Of a stretch of 64,000 bases of DNA, positions 1 through 10,520 are shown in pieces (positions within the stretch are counted from its first letter, which is position 1; every line of letters begins with the position of its first letter). The DNA comes from Flavobacteriales bacterium (GTDB lineage: Bacteria; Bacteroidota; Bacteroidia; Flavobacteriales_F; PHOS-HE28), in contig JADJWA010000002.1 of the NCBI GenBank assembly GCA_016716605.1, positions 124,001-188,000 on the forward strand, in the 5' to 3' direction. The translations under genes and the position numbers were made by a program. The notes under the pieces were generated by a model. It was not told the DNA's origin. It was given only the letters and a program-made list of their open reading frames with translations, and made no database searches.

Positions 1-272
1 TCGTAATAGACCTGCGTCCACGCATCCGCGCCGGTCTCCAGTTCGATCCAGATCTTGCTGCTTCCGCCGAAGACCTGCTGCCAGCAAGCCAGCCAGCCGA
101 AATCGAGCGAGGCGCCGCCGCCCGTGGGCGCGGTCGTGTTCGGGAAGGTGAACTCCACCCAGCTGTTGAGCTGCGAGCCTTGGATGTTCGGCAGCGTCTG
201 CGAATACGGGATCTGCGCGCTGGCATGCACGCAGGTGAAGAGGAAGAGGATGGCGGTGATGAGGTGGCGCAT
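1..272 (-). CDS. secreted protein of unknown function (C-terminus outside window)
   Basis: Reading the minus strand from the ATG at 272 gives a clean signal peptide (MRHLITAILFLFTCVHASAQ) followed by a mature region rich in Ser, Gly, Trp and Asn, starting IPYSQTLPNIQG. The frame stays open for 90 codons to the window edge, so the 3' part is missing. The Ala-Gln cleavage site is typical of Bacteroidota exported proteins, and the beginning resembles secreted surface or T9SS cargo proteins, but no domain can be named from this fragment. It diverges from the alpha-2-macroglobulin gene that starts at 555. Confidence 0.72.
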   Translation of the reverse strand, partial: MRHLITAILFLFTCVHASAQIPYSQTLPNIQGSQLNSWVEFTFPNTTAPTGGGASLDFGWLACWQQVFGGSSKIWIELETGADAWTQVYY

Positions 273-511
273 GGGGGCTGTGGCTTGGTGCGGCGAAATA
301 ACGCAATCGCTTCCGGCGACCTCTCAGAACTGCCACTCAACACCGCCAATCGGAGCCGTCACTCCGGATCGCCACTCGGAGCGGTTTGTTCATTGGCGTC
401 CATTCCTATTCATGGTGATTGCTCGTGAAGCGAAACCGAGAACTGAATCTTTCCTCTTCCGCAATAGTGCCTTCACGGCCACCGTTGCTCCGTTCGGAAC
501 GCGCGTGCGCC

Positions 512-535
512 TTGGAACCCGCACCGCTACTTTCA
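512..535 (+). promoter_or_regulatory. probable promoter of the alpha-2-macroglobulin gene
   Basis: TACTTTCA at 528-535 is close to the Bacteroidota -7 consensus TAnnTTTG, with a TTGG about 16 bases upstream that could serve as the -33 element. It lies 20 bases before the chosen ATG at 555. Assigned by motif only. Confidence 0.35.
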
Positions 536-554
536 CCGCATCCTTCACGCCACC

Positions 555-3500
555 ATGCCCACTCTGCCTCGCCTTTCGCGTGCGCTCGGCCTCACCGTGC
601 TGTGCGCTTTCGTGCTAGCTGCCTGCCGCAACAACGAGAAGGGCGCCAAGCCCGATGCCGCCTTCACGCCCTACATCCCCGCCTTCACCGGCGGGCACAT
701 CAGCGCGCGCTCGCCCATCATCGTGCGCATCGCTGCGGGGCAGCGCTGGCGCGATAGCTCGGCCACGGCCCTGCAGGAACTCTTCGACCTCTCGCCCAGC
801 GTGAAGGGCCGCGTGGAGATGCGCGATGAGCTCACCCTGGCCTTCGTTCCCGATGAACGATTGGCGCAGGACAAGACCTACGCGGTGCGCTTCAGGCTCG
901 GCGACCTGATCGAGGTGCCCAAGGGATTGGAGGACTTCCGCTTCGAGGTGAGCACCTTCAAGCAAGGCATCGATGCACGCGTGAACGAGATGCAGTCGCT
1001 GAGCGCCACCGACCTGAAGTGGCAGCGGCTCATCGCCAGCGTGTACACCAGCGACGATGCCACCGGCCAGGACCTCGAAGGCTGCTTCACCGCGAAGCAA
1101 GAAGGCCGCGATCTGCCGCTCACCTGGGAGCATGAGCCCAACGGCCGCTATCACCGCTTCACGGTGGACAGCGTGAAGCGCGGCGATGCAGCCTCGCGCG
1201 TGGACATCAACTGGAACGGCAAGGGCATCGGCAGCACCGACGCCGCCACCCTGCCCTTCGATGTGCCTGCCATCGGCGATCTCGCGCTGATCAGCGCCAC
1301 CACCTTCAGCGATGGCGAGCAGTTCGCCACGCTGCTCTTCAGCGATCCGCTGGACCCCGCTCAGGACCTGCGCGGCCTCGTGGGCATTGCCGGCGCCGAC
1401 GACCTGCGCATCGCGCACGATGGCAACAAGCTCGTGCTCTATCCCGCCCAGCGGCTCACAGGCAAACAGGACGGTTACGTGAGCGCCGGCCTGCGCAACG
1501 TGAACGGCCGCACGCTTGGCAAAGAGGTGAGCGTGGAACTGGTGTTCGAGGAACTCAAGCCCGCCGTGCGCTTCAACGGCAAGGGCACCATCCTGCCCAG
1601 CACCGATGGCCTGCTCCTCCCCTTCCAGGCCGTGAACCTGAAGGCCGTTGATGTGCGCGTGATCAAGGTGCACGAGAGCAACGTGAGCCAGTTCCTGCAG
1701 GTGAATGCGCTCGATGGCAACCGTGAACTGGCGCGTGTAGGTCGCCTGGTCTCGCGCAAGACCATCAGCCTAAAGACCGCCGACAGCCCCGACCTGGGCC
1801 GCTGGAACACCTACTACCTCGATCTCGCCGACCACCTCAAGACCGAGCCCGGCGCCGTGTACCGCGTGGAGCTCTCCTTCGGCCGCCATCAGAGCGTGTA
1901 TCCCTGCGAGGGCGGCGATCCCGTGGAGGTCCCGCGTGAGAAGAGCTGGGAAGAAGAGCAAGCCGCCTACGACGACCAACAGGATTACTGGTACTACGAC
2001 GACTACGAGTATTACGACTACGACGAAGGGTACAACTATCAGGAGCGCGAGGATCCCTGCAAGGCCAGCTACTACTTCCGCAACACCACGGCGGCGCGCA
2101 ACATCCTCGCGAGCGACATCGGCCTGATCGCCAAGGTGGGCAACGACGGCAGCATGCTGCTGGCAGTGAGCGACCTGAAGACCGCCAAGCCCTTGAGCGG
2201 CGTGAAGCTCGACCTGCTCGACTTCCAGCGCAAGAGCATGGGTCAGACCGTGACCGATGGCGAGGGCCTGGCCACCCTGCCCGCATCGAAGCACAAGCCC
2301 TTCCTGCTCGTGGCCAGCAAAGGCTCGCAGCGCGGCTACCTCAAGCTCGACGACGGCGGCTCGCTCAGCGTGAGCAGCTACGACGTGGAGGGTGAAGCCA
2401 TCGAGAAAGGATTGAAGGGCTTCCTCTATGGCGAGCGCGGCTTGTGGCGTCCCGGCGATTCGCTCTACCTGAGCTTCATGCTGCAGGATCCGAAGCACAC
2501 CTTGCCGAAGGACCATCCGGTGGTGCTGGAGATCAGCGATCCGCGCGGACGGTTGGATCAGAAGCATGTGCGCACCACCAGCGTGAACGGCGTGTACGCC
2601 TTCCGCTGCGCCACCGTGCCCGATGCGCCCACCGGGTATTGGAACGCCGTGGTGCGCGTGGGCGGCACCGCCTTCCACAAGAGCCTGCGCATCGAAACGG
2701 TGAAGCCCAACCGCCTGAAGGTGCTGCTCGATTTCCCCGACGGGCCCAGCGGCACCGAAGGCCAGCGACTCAGCGCCGATGGCGGCACCACCATCAAATT
2801 GCGCTCGCACTGGCTGCATGGCGCCCCCGCCAAGAACCTGAAGAGCCGCGTGACGGTGACCATGACGCACGGCTGGCCCGAATTCAAGGGCTACGACAAA
2901 TACGAGTTCAACGATCTGCGCACCTGGGTGCCCGATGAGGAGCAAGTGGCCTTCGATGGCAACCTGAATGAGAAGGGCGAAGCCGCCTTCGACCTCGACC
3001 TGCACATGGGCCGCAGCGCGCCTGCCGTGGTGCAGAAAAACATCGTGACCCGCGTCTTCGAGGCCGGCGGCGATGCCAGCATGGACCGCGTGAGCGTGCC
3101 CTACTACCCCTACACCAGCTACGTGGGGATCAAGTCGCCCGAAACGCGCAACAACTGGGGCACTTACATCACCGACACCAGCTACCAGTTCAGCATCGCC
3201 AGCATCGATGCCAAGGGCAAGCCCATCGCGCAGCACCAATTGAAGGCGCAGGTGTACAAGCTCAACTACAACTGGTGGTGGGATGGCGGCATCACCGGAG
3301 CGGCCAGCTACATCTCATCGCCGAGCGTGGAACTGCAGCAAGAGAAGGAACTCACCACCGATGCGAAGGGCAGAACGACCTTCAAGTTCCGGATCGATCG
3401 TCCGCAATGGGGCCGCTTCGCCATCCGCATCACCGATCCCGCCAGCGGCCATGCCAGCGCCGTGCAGGTGTACATGGATTGGCCCGGCTGGGAAGGCCGC

Positions 3501-6191
3501 AGCCGGCGGCAGGACCCCGACCAGGCCGCCGTGCTCAGCTTCAATGCCGACAAGGAGAAGTACCACGTGGGCGACAACTGCACGCTCATCATCCCCAGCG
3601 GCGGCACCGGCCGTGCCTTGGTGAGCCTGGAGACCGGCAGCCGCGTGCTCGATGCCGTGTGGGTGGACCTGAAGGCCAAGGAGACCCGCCACTCCTTCCC
3701 CATCACCGCCGACATGGCGCCCAACGTGTACGCGCACGTCATGCTCATTCAGCCGCAAGAGCTCACGCGTCCGGAGCAGGAAGGCGGCAAGGGCAACGAC
3801 CTGCCCATGCGGCTCTACGGCGTGATCCCGATCCTGGTGGAGGACCCGCTCACGCACCTGGCACCTGTGCTCGCGGCGCCGAAGGAGATCAGGACCGATG
3901 CGCCCTTCAGCGTGGAAGTGGCCGAGAAGAGCGGAAGGCCCATGACCTACACCCTCGCCATCGTCGATGAAGGGCTGCTCGACCTCACGCGCTTCAAGAC
4001 ACCCGATCCCTGGAACCACTTCTATGCGCGCGAGGCGCTCGGCGTGCGCACCTGGGACCTCTACGACCAGGTGATCGGCGCATACGGCAGGCAATTGCAG
4101 CGCGTGCTCGCCCTCGGCGGAAGCGACGATGCCGGCAAGGGCGACGCCGCGCGCGCCAACCGATTCAAGCCCGTGGTGCGCTTCGTGGGCCCCTTCAAGC
4201 TCGAGCGCGGAAAGAGGGCCAGGCACGACTTCACCATCAGCAACTACGTGGGCAGCGTGCGCATGATGGTGGTGGCCACCGACGGCGACAAATCCTACGG
4301 CAACGCCGAACAAGCCGTGCCCGTGCGCAAGCCCTTGATGGTGCTGGCCACCCTGCCGCGCGTGCTCGCTCCTGGCGAAACAGCGGACCTGCCGGTCACC
4401 GTCTTCGCGATGGACCCGAAGGTGAAAGAGGTGATCGTGAAGATCGAGCCGAATGAACTGCTGATCCCCGAAGGCCCATCGCAGAAGACCATCCGCTTCA
4501 GCAGCGCCGGCGATCAGGTGGTGAGCTTCCGCGTGAAGGTGAAGGAGGCCGTGGGCGTGGCGAAATTGAAAGTGAGCGTGAGCGGCGCGGGCGAGAGCGC
4601 GAGCGAGAAGATCGAATTGCAGGTGCGGCAGCCGAACCTGCCCGCCACGGAAGTCACCGAAGCCTTGTTGGATGCCGGCAAGAGCTTCAGCGCGACCCCG
4701 GCTGCCCTCGGCGTGCGAGGCACCAACAGCGCCTACCTCGAGATCAGCAGCATACCGGCGGTTGACATGGGCCGCCGACTGCAATACCTGCTCGACTATC
4801 CGCACGGCTGCCTGGAGCAGACCACCAGCAAGGCCTTCCCGCAGCTCTTCATCGCCAAGGTGATGGAGCTGCCCGTGCGCGGTGAGCAGATGGCGCGCGC
4901 CAACGTGGAGGCCGCGCTGCGGAAGATGGTGCAGTTCCAGCGCGCCGATGGCGGCTTCAACTACTGGCCCGGCGGCGACCACTATGACACCTGGACCTCG
5001 ATCTATGCCGGCCACTTCATGGTAGAGGCCGACCGATCAGGCTACGCCATGCCCGGCAACGTGAAGAGCAATTGGCTCGCCTTCCAGCGCAAGCAGGCAC
5101 GCGAATGGAACGGCGTGGTGCCCGAGAGCTGGAGCCGCAACGCCACGCAATTGGTGCAGGCCTATCGCCTCTATGTGCTGGCGCTCGGCAAGGCACATGA
5201 GCTGCCGGCGATGAACCGCCTGCGCGAGCAGAGCGACCTGGGCCTGCAGGCGAAGTGGATGCTCGCGGCGGCCTACGCGCACGCTGGACGGAAGGACGTG
5301 GCGCAGCAGCTGGTCAACGGCGCGAGCACGCAGGTGTCGCCCTACACCGAGCAGTACTGGACCTACGGCAGCGACCTGCGCGACGAGGCCATGATCGTGG
5401 ACGCCCTCATCGCCATGGGCGACATGGAGAAGGCCGCGCCCGTGGTCGCGCGGATCGCGAAGAGGTTGAGCAGCAACGATTGGTGGAGCACGCAGAGCAC
5501 CGCCTTCGGCCTGCTCGCCGTGAGCCGCCTGGCCGAGAAGAGCCAACTGGGCAAGGGCATGAACTACGCGCTCACCCTCAATGGCAAGCGAACGGAGAAG
5601 TTCAGCGAGCGCGCCATCAGCCGGATCGATCTGCCGGTGCCGGATGGCAAGTCCAGCGTGAAGATCGAGAACACGGGCAAGGCATTGCTCTACGCACGGC
5701 TCGTGCGCACGGGAACGCCCCTGGCTGGGCAGGAGAACGCCACCAGCAGCGGATTGGGCATGACCGTGGCTTACACCCTCATGGATGGCACCAGCATCGA
5801 TCCCGCGCGCATCGAGCAAGGCACCGACTTCATGGCGGTGGTCAACGTGACGCACCCGGGCGTGAGCAACGGCTACCAGCAGCTGGCCCTTTCGCAGCTA
5901 TTCCCCAGCGGCTGGGAGATCCGCAACACGCGCCTCGAAGGCACGCTGACAGGAGCGGCACAAGGCCCCTTCACCTATCAGGACATCCGCGACGACCGCG
6001 TGCTCACCTACTTCAACCTGTGGCGCGGGCAAACGCACACCTACCGCGTGCTGCTCAACGCCAGCTACACCGGTCGGTACTACCTGCCGGGCGCGGTGTG
6101 CGAGGCCATGTACGACCATACGATCCATGCGCGGAGCTTGGGCCGCTGGGTGGAAGTGGTGGAGGCGGGCGGTACGGTGGCGGAGGAGTAG
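555..6191 (+). CDS. bacterial alpha-2-macroglobulin family lipoprotein (MG2/A2M, thioester type)
   Basis: 1878 residues. The N-terminus is a lipoprotein signal with a lipobox ending LAAC near residue 23, so the mature protein should be membrane-anchored. The middle holds MG2-type macroglobulin domains. The thioester motif GCLEQ is intact (Cys1419 to Gln1422), followed by the alpha-helical complement-like domain and a receptor-binding-like C-terminus. Around residues 480-505 there is an unusual tract rich in Tyr, Asp and Glu. In this family the thioester covalently traps proteases that attack the cell envelope. Penicillin-binding protein 1C is often encoded next door, but none is visible here. 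Length and motif order fit the large Bacteroidota members. Confidence 0.93.
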   Translation: MPTLPRLSRALGLTVLCAFVLAACRNNEKGAKPDAAFTPYIPAFTGGHISARSPIIVRIAAGQRWRDSSATALQELFDLSPSVKGRVEMRDELTLAFVPDERLAQDKTYAVRFRLGDLIEVPKGLEDFRFEVSTFKQGIDARVNEMQSLSATDLKWQRLIASVYTSDDATGQDLEGCFTAKQEGRDLPLTWEHEPNGRYHRFTVDSVKRGDAASRVDINWNGKGIGSTDAATLPFDVPAIGDLALISATTFSDGEQFATLLFSDPLDPAQDLRGLVGIAGADDLRIAHDGNKLVLYPAQRLTGKQDGYVSAGLRNVNGRTLGKEVSVELVFEELKPAVRFNGKGTILPSTDGLLLPFQAVNLKAVDVRVIKVHESNVSQFLQVNALDGNRELARVGRLVSRKTISLKTADSPDLGRWNTYYLDLADHLKTEPGAVYRVELSFGRHQSVYPCEGGDPVEVPREKSWEEEQAAYDDQQDYWYYDDYEYYDYDEGYNYQEREDPCKASYYFRNTTAARNILASDIGLIAKVGNDGSMLLAVSDLKTAKPLSGVKLDLLDFQRKSMGQTVTDGEGLATLPASKHKPFLLVASKGSQRGYLKLDDGGSLSVSSYDVEGEAIEKGLKGFLYGERGLWRPGDSLYLSFMLQDPKHTLPKDHPVVLEISDPRGRLDQKHVRTTSVNGVYAFRCATVPDAPTGYWNAVVRVGGTAFHKSLRIETVKPNRLKVLLDFPDGPSGTEGQRLSADGGTTIKLRSHWLHGAPAKNLKSRVTVTMTHGWPEFKGYDKYEFNDLRTWVPDEEQVAFDGNLNEKGEAAFDLDLHMGRSAPAVVQKNIVTRVFEAGGDASMDRVSVPYYPYTSYVGIKSPETRNNWGTYITDTSYQFSIASIDAKGKPIAQHQLKAQVYKLNYNWWWDGGITGAASYISSPSVELQQEKELTTDAKGRTTFKFRIDRPQWGRFAIRITDPASGHASAVQVYMDWPGWEGRSRRQDPDQAAVLSFNADKEKYHVGDNCTLIIPSGGTGRALVSLETGSRVLDAVWVDLKAKETRHSFPITADMAPNVYAHVMLIQPQELTRPEQEGGKGNDLPMRLYGVIPILVEDPLTHLAPVLAAPKEIRTDAPFSVEVAEKSGRPMTYTLAIVDEGLLDLTRFKTPDPWNHFYAREALGVRTWDLYDQVIGAYGRQLQRVLALGGSDDAGKGDAARANRFKPVVRFVGPFKLERGKRARHDFTISNYVGSVRMMVVATDGDKSYGNAEQAVPVRKPLMVLATLPRVLAPGETADLPVTVFAMDPKVKEVIVKIEPNELLIPEGPSQKTIRFSSAGDQVVSFRVKVKEAVGVAKLKVSVSGAGESASEKIELQVRQPNLPATEVTEALLDAGKSFSATPAALGVRGTNSAYLEISSIPAVDMGRRLQYLLDYPHGCLEQTTSKAFPQLFIAKVMELPVRGEQMARANVEAALRKMVQFQRADGGFNYWPGGDHYDTWTSIYAGHFMVEADRSGYAMPGNVKSNWLAFQRKQAREWNGVVPESWSRNATQLVQAYRLYVLALGKAHELPAMNRLREQSDLGLQAKWMLAAAYAHAGRKDVAQQLVNGASTQVSPYTEQYWTYGSDLRDEAMIVDALIAMGDMEKAAPVVARIAKRLSSNDWWSTQSTAFGLLAVSRLAEKSQLGKGMNYALTLNGKRTEKFSERAISRIDLPVPDGKSSVKIENTGKALLYARLVRTGTPLAGQENATSSGLGMTVAYTLMDGTSIDPARIEQGTDFMAVVNVTHPGVSNGYQQLALSQLFPSGWEIRNTRLEGTLTGAAQGPFTYQDIRDDRVLTYFNLWRGQTHTYRVLLNASYTGRYYLPGAVCEAMYDHTIHARSLGRWVEVVEAGGTVAEE

Positions 6192-6272
6192 GGGTCGGCC
6201 AGGTTTGGAGGATGCTGGATGGGGCGGATCGGTACCTTCCCGCCGACAGGTAATATCCACTGTCACCCACCT

Positions 6273-9200
6273 ATGCCCTCTCCCATGCGCTATTGGCTGA
6301 TTGCTTGCGCATGCATGGCCTCGGCATGGGGTGCAACCGCGCAACCGGATCCTTCACGGTGGACGGTACGCCACTATGGAGTGGAACATGGCCTATCGCA
6401 GACCTCCGCAGCGAGCATCGTGCAGGACCCGGACGGCTTCATCTGGATCGGCACGGAGGACGGCATCAATCGATTCGATGGACGTGTGTTCAAGGTGTAT
6501 AGGCACATCCAGTTGGATGGCGAATCGGTCAAGTCCGCCAGGGTTCATAGTCTGTTCATCACCCGATCAGGATCACTGGTAGCTGGTTCGGATGAGCACG
6601 GCGTGCTGCTCTACGACCAGCGTGCGGACCGCTTCACTTCGGTCCCTTTCCCAGCCAACAGCACGGCTCCTGGCAGCTCATACATCTTGCGGAGCATCGC
6701 AGACCTCAGCAATGGGAGGCTCTTGCTCGGGACATTCTGGGGCCTGTTCATCTACGACCCAGCAGCGGGCACTGTTATCAATGCGCATGACCGCATCCCA
6801 GCGGTACATCCGAATGCGCCGATTTCCGGTCTTGCGCGCACGACCAAGGGCGTCATGGTCTCCACGATGGATCACGAGTCCGAAAGGCCCCTGCTCTTAC
6901 AGATCAGCGACGACCTCACGCGGGTCGAACCGATAGACGTGGCCGGCTTCCCGATGGGAAATGAACTGGGCATCGCGCTTTGGCAGCACGGCGATTCCGT
7001 GCTCCGCTTCAAGATCGGCGAGCGGATCTGGGTATCGCGCATAGACCCGATTGAACCCATGGAGGTGGCGGTGCCCGGATCCGTGATGGTGGAAGCACTG
7101 CCCCTGGATGGATTCATCCTCGCGGCCACCCTCGACGGCGTGCATCACATCGATGCCGATGGATCGCCCACGCGCATCCCGCTCCCCGACATGCGCAGCC
7201 CCAACGCCCAGATGCAGATCACCAGCCTGGTGCAGGTCTCCGACGGCAGCGTCTGGGTCGGTTCTTACCAGGGCGTGTTTGTCCTGGATCGCGTCTCCGC
7301 CAAATTCAAGCACTACGGTTTCGGTGGCGATGCTGACCTGCCCTTGAGCGCTCCCAAGGTGCGCGGCCTATTGAAGGACAGCCGGGGCCGATTGTGGGTG
7401 GGCACGCAGAACGGATTGGACCTGGTGGAAGCCGACCGCAAGACCGTCCGCAATCTCCTGCTCGACGCGCCAAGCACGATCGGCTATACCTGCCGGAGCA
7501 TCGTAGAGGATGCGATCGGAGGCATCTGGGCCGCCACGGATCATTCCGGAATCTATCGTTTCGGCGCTACTGGCGAACCGCCTGTGCGCTTCGACGCTGA
7601 CAGTGCGTGCAACGGGACCTTCTCATTACTGCTCGAACATGATGGCATGCTCCACACGGGCTGCAATCTCAACTTGATCGATACTCGCACATTCCAAGCG
7701 GTGCCTCACACCAAAGAACCCAGCACTTCGGTCATTCACGGCTACGAGAAGGCCTTCTGCCAGTACCGCACGCAGGACGGCACGCATGTGCACGGCACCA
7801 TGAACCGAGGGCTATTCACATTCAGGCGGGACCCATCATCCAAGCGCGTCACGGACCTGCGCCACTTCCCCATGAATCCCTCGGATTCCACAGCGCTCGC
7901 CAACGGCTTCATCACGTGCATCCGTGAGGACAGCAACGGCATGATCTGGCTGGGCACTTATGGCGGTGGCTTGCACGCGTTCGATCATACGAGCGGACGC
8001 TTTACCAGGCTCACCATGGAAGATGGCCTGCCGAACGATGTGGTGTACGCCTTGGAGATCGACCGCCATGACCGGATATGGCTCAGCTCCAACGCCGGAC
8101 TCAGCTGCTACGAGCCGAAGAGCGGCAAAATCACGAACTACGGCTTGAGCGATCGCATCCAGAGCCTGGAATTCAATTCCGGCTCATCGCATCAGGCCCA
8201 GGACGGCGAGCTCTTCTTCGGCGGCATCAACGGCTTCAATGCATTCTACCCCGATTCCATCAAGTTCAATCCATACCTGCCGAAGCTGGCATTCACCGGG
8301 CTCGTGATCGGGCACACGGAGATGGAGATCGGGAAACCGGGTTCGCCGCTTCATCGGAACATCACATACCAGGACACGATAGAGCTCAACCACGAGCAGA
8401 ACGACCTCACCATCCGTTTCGCCGCGCTGAGCTTCATCTCGCCGGAGAAGAACCGCTTCGCCTACATGCTGAAGGGCTACAAGGATGAATGGGTGCACCT
8501 GGGCACGCAGAACCGGGTGAGCTTCACCAACCTGGATCCTGGTGGTTACGAGCTGCTGGTGAAGGCCGCCAACAACGACGGCATCTGGAACGATGCGCCG
8601 TCCTCGCTATGGATCACGATCGCGCCGCCGTGGCACCGCACCAATCTGGCCACGGCGCTCTTCATCGTGGCCGGCGCCTTCTTCGCTTTCGGCGTGGGTT
8701 GGATCCTATTGAGCAGGGTGCGACTGCGCTACCAAGTGGCGCGCGAGCACGAAGAAGCCGAGCGCGCCAAGGCCGAGGATGAGCGCAAGACCCGCTTCTT
8801 CATCAATGTGGCGCACGACCTGCGCACGCCGCTCACGCTGATCAAGCAACGCGTGGAGCGGCTCGCCGCTAACCCAGCCGAGCGCATGGACGAGCCCACT
8901 ACCCAAGTGCTGCGCCGCAGCGTAGATAAGCTCACCGGCCGCATCACCGCACTGCTGGAGACCGCCCGACAGGAACACGACCACATCGCCCTCGATGCCT
9001 CGCCGATGAGCGTGAATGAACTGCTGCACGTGGTGGTGGCCGACTTCCGCCCGATGGCCGCCGACCGCCGCATCGAGCTGCGCTTCATCCCAGCCGATGG
9101 CGACCCAGTGATCGCGCTTGACCGCCCGAAGGTGACCATGGCCCTGGAGAACCTCCTGGGCAACGCATTCAAGTTCACTCCCGATGACGGCGCCATCACC

Positions 9201-10331
9201 GTGAAGGCCGAACGGTGCACGATGGATGGCTCTGAGGCGCTGCGGATCAGCGTGGCCGACACCGGCAGCGGCATCGCCCCCGAGGACCATCAGCGCATCT
9301 TCAACCTGTACGAGCGCAGTGATGGCCCGCAAGCCGCCGGGCAGGTGGGCGCAGGCGTTGGGCTCTTCCATGTGCGGCGCATCATGGAGATGCATGGCGG
9401 GCGTTGGAGGCTGGAGAGCGCGCTGGGTCAGGGAACCACCGTGCATCTCGAATTCCCCTTCACCACGGAGCCAGGCGCTTCGAATGGTCCGGTCCTGGTG
9501 GACCCAATGCTGCACGAAGAGCAGGAGGAAGCTGTGGAGCCAGAGCCGGTGGCTGACGAATACGGCACTGCCAAACCGATCGCGCTGGTGATCGAGGACG
9601 ACCGCGACCTGAATGCCGCCATCGCCGACCTGTTGCGTTCTGAGTTCCGTGTGCATCGTGCGCACAACGGCGAGGAAGGCCTCGCGCGCGCATTCGAGCT
9701 GGTGCCCGACCTGGTGATCACCGACGTGATGATGCCGATGAAGGACGGCTTCGAGGTGTGCCGCGAACTGAAGTCCGACATCCGCACCAGCCATGTGCCC
9801 GTGATCGTGCTCACGGCCATCACCGATATGGAGGAGCGCATACGCGGCCTGCACGAGGGCGCCGACGATTTCCTGCCCAAGCCCTACGAGCCACGGGAAT
9901 TGCTGGCCCGCGCGCGCAACGCGATCGCGCGCACGGAGAAGGTGCGCGCGCACAACCAAGCGAGCCTGGGCCTGAAACCCGACCGCCCGCTGGATCCGCT
10001 GCGCGACATGGACCGGATCTGGGTGGAGAAGGTGCAGGCCTTGATCGAAGCGCGGTACGGAAGCCCCGAGCTCAACGCGAATCAACTCGGCGTGCTGCTG
10101 AACATGGACCGCAGCAATGTGACCCGCAAGCTCAACGCCTTGATCGGCCGCGCCCCCGGCGAGCTGATCCGCGAGAAGCGCATGACCGTGGCCCGCGAGC
10201 TCCTCGAGAAGGGCGAATGCACCGTGACCGAGGCCATGCGCAGGGTGGGCTACGAGGATCCCTCCACCTTCTCGAATGCCTTCAAGGCCTACTGGGAGAA
10301 ACCGCCCAGCCATTTCCTCCTCCGCAAGTGA
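6273..10331 (+). CDS. hybrid two-component system sensor/regulator (propeller, Y_Y_Y, HisKA, HATPase, REC, AraC-type HTH)
   Basis: 1352 residues from the ATG at 6273, chosen because a signal peptide ending ATAQ follows; the ATG at 6285 is an alternative. The exported part carries repeated two-component propeller motifs (for example GLWVGTQNGLD-like units) and a Y_Y_Y domain, then one membrane helix near residue 800. The cytoplasmic part has the H-box VAHDLRTPLT (His848), an HATPase_c domain with N, G1 and G2 boxes, a receiver with LVITDVMMP (Asp1151) and an AraC-type helix-turn-helix at the end. Such regulators sense a periplasmic ligand, often a glycan breakdown product, and activate nearby genes. 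No polysaccharide locus is visible in the window, so the target is unknown. Confidence 0.94.
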   Translation: MPSPMRYWLIACACMASAWGATAQPDPSRWTVRHYGVEHGLSQTSAASIVQDPDGFIWIGTEDGINRFDGRVFKVYRHIQLDGESVKSARVHSLFITRSGSLVAGSDEHGVLLYDQRADRFTSVPFPANSTAPGSSYILRSIADLSNGRLLLGTFWGLFIYDPAAGTVINAHDRIPAVHPNAPISGLARTTKGVMVSTMDHESERPLLLQISDDLTRVEPIDVAGFPMGNELGIALWQHGDSVLRFKIGERIWVSRIDPIEPMEVAVPGSVMVEALPLDGFILAATLDGVHHIDADGSPTRIPLPDMRSPNAQMQITSLVQVSDGSVWVGSYQGVFVLDRVSAKFKHYGFGGDADLPLSAPKVRGLLKDSRGRLWVGTQNGLDLVEADRKTVRNLLLDAPSTIGYTCRSIVEDAIGGIWAATDHSGIYRFGATGEPPVRFDADSACNGTFSLLLEHDGMLHTGCNLNLIDTRTFQAVPHTKEPSTSVIHGYEKAFCQYRTQDGTHVHGTMNRGLFTFRRDPSSKRVTDLRHFPMNPSDSTALANGFITCIREDSNGMIWLGTYGGGLHAFDHTSGRFTRLTMEDGLPNDVVYALEIDRHDRIWLSSNAGLSCYEPKSGKITNYGLSDRIQSLEFNSGSSHQAQDGELFFGGINGFNAFYPDSIKFNPYLPKLAFTGLVIGHTEMEIGKPGSPLHRNITYQDTIELNHEQNDLTIRFAALSFISPEKNRFAYMLKGYKDEWVHLGTQNRVSFTNLDPGGYELLVKAANNDGIWNDAPSSLWITIAPPWHRTNLATALFIVAGAFFAFGVGWILLSRVRLRYQVAREHEEAERAKAEDERKTRFFINVAHDLRTPLTLIKQRVERLAANPAERMDEPTTQVLRRSVDKLTGRITALLETARQEHDHIALDASPMSVNELLHVVVADFRPMAADRRIELRFIPADGDPVIALDRPKVTMALENLLGNAFKFTPDDGAITVKAERCTMDGSEALRISVADTGSGIAPEDHQRIFNLYERSDGPQAAGQVGAGVGLFHVRRIMEMHGGRWRLESALGQGTTVHLEFPFTTEPGASNGPVLVDPMLHEEQEEAVEPEPVADEYGTAKPIALVIEDDRDLNAAIADLLRSEFRVHRAHNGEEGLARAFELVPDLVITDVMMPMKDGFEVCRELKSDIRTSHVPVIVLTAITDMEERIRGLHEGADDFLPKPYEPRELLARARNAIARTEKVRAHNQASLGLKPDRPLDPLRDMDRIWVEKVQALIEARYGSPELNANQLGVLLNMDRSNVTRKLNALIGRAPGELIREKRMTVARELLEKGECTVTEAMRRVGYEDPSTFSNAFKAYWEKPPSHFLLRK

Positions 10332-10520
10332 GGACCACCTGACCATCAGGCGGAAACGGCACCGCCACAGATCCGCAAGCGCGCGCCAAACCCGCAAGCG
10401 GGGCGCCTTGCAACAAAGTCCCAAGTCTTCGTCGCATAGTCACTAACGGCGCCCATCAGGGCTGGCAGATCCTTGCATCGCCAACGGCACGAAGCCTTGG
10501 TGAATGGCAATCAGGCAACC

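Noticed and set aside
1770..3239. Long antisense open frame of 489 codons in the alpha-2-macroglobulin gene
   Set aside because: It is a shadow of GC-rich coding sequence; the plus-strand protein has clear domains here.
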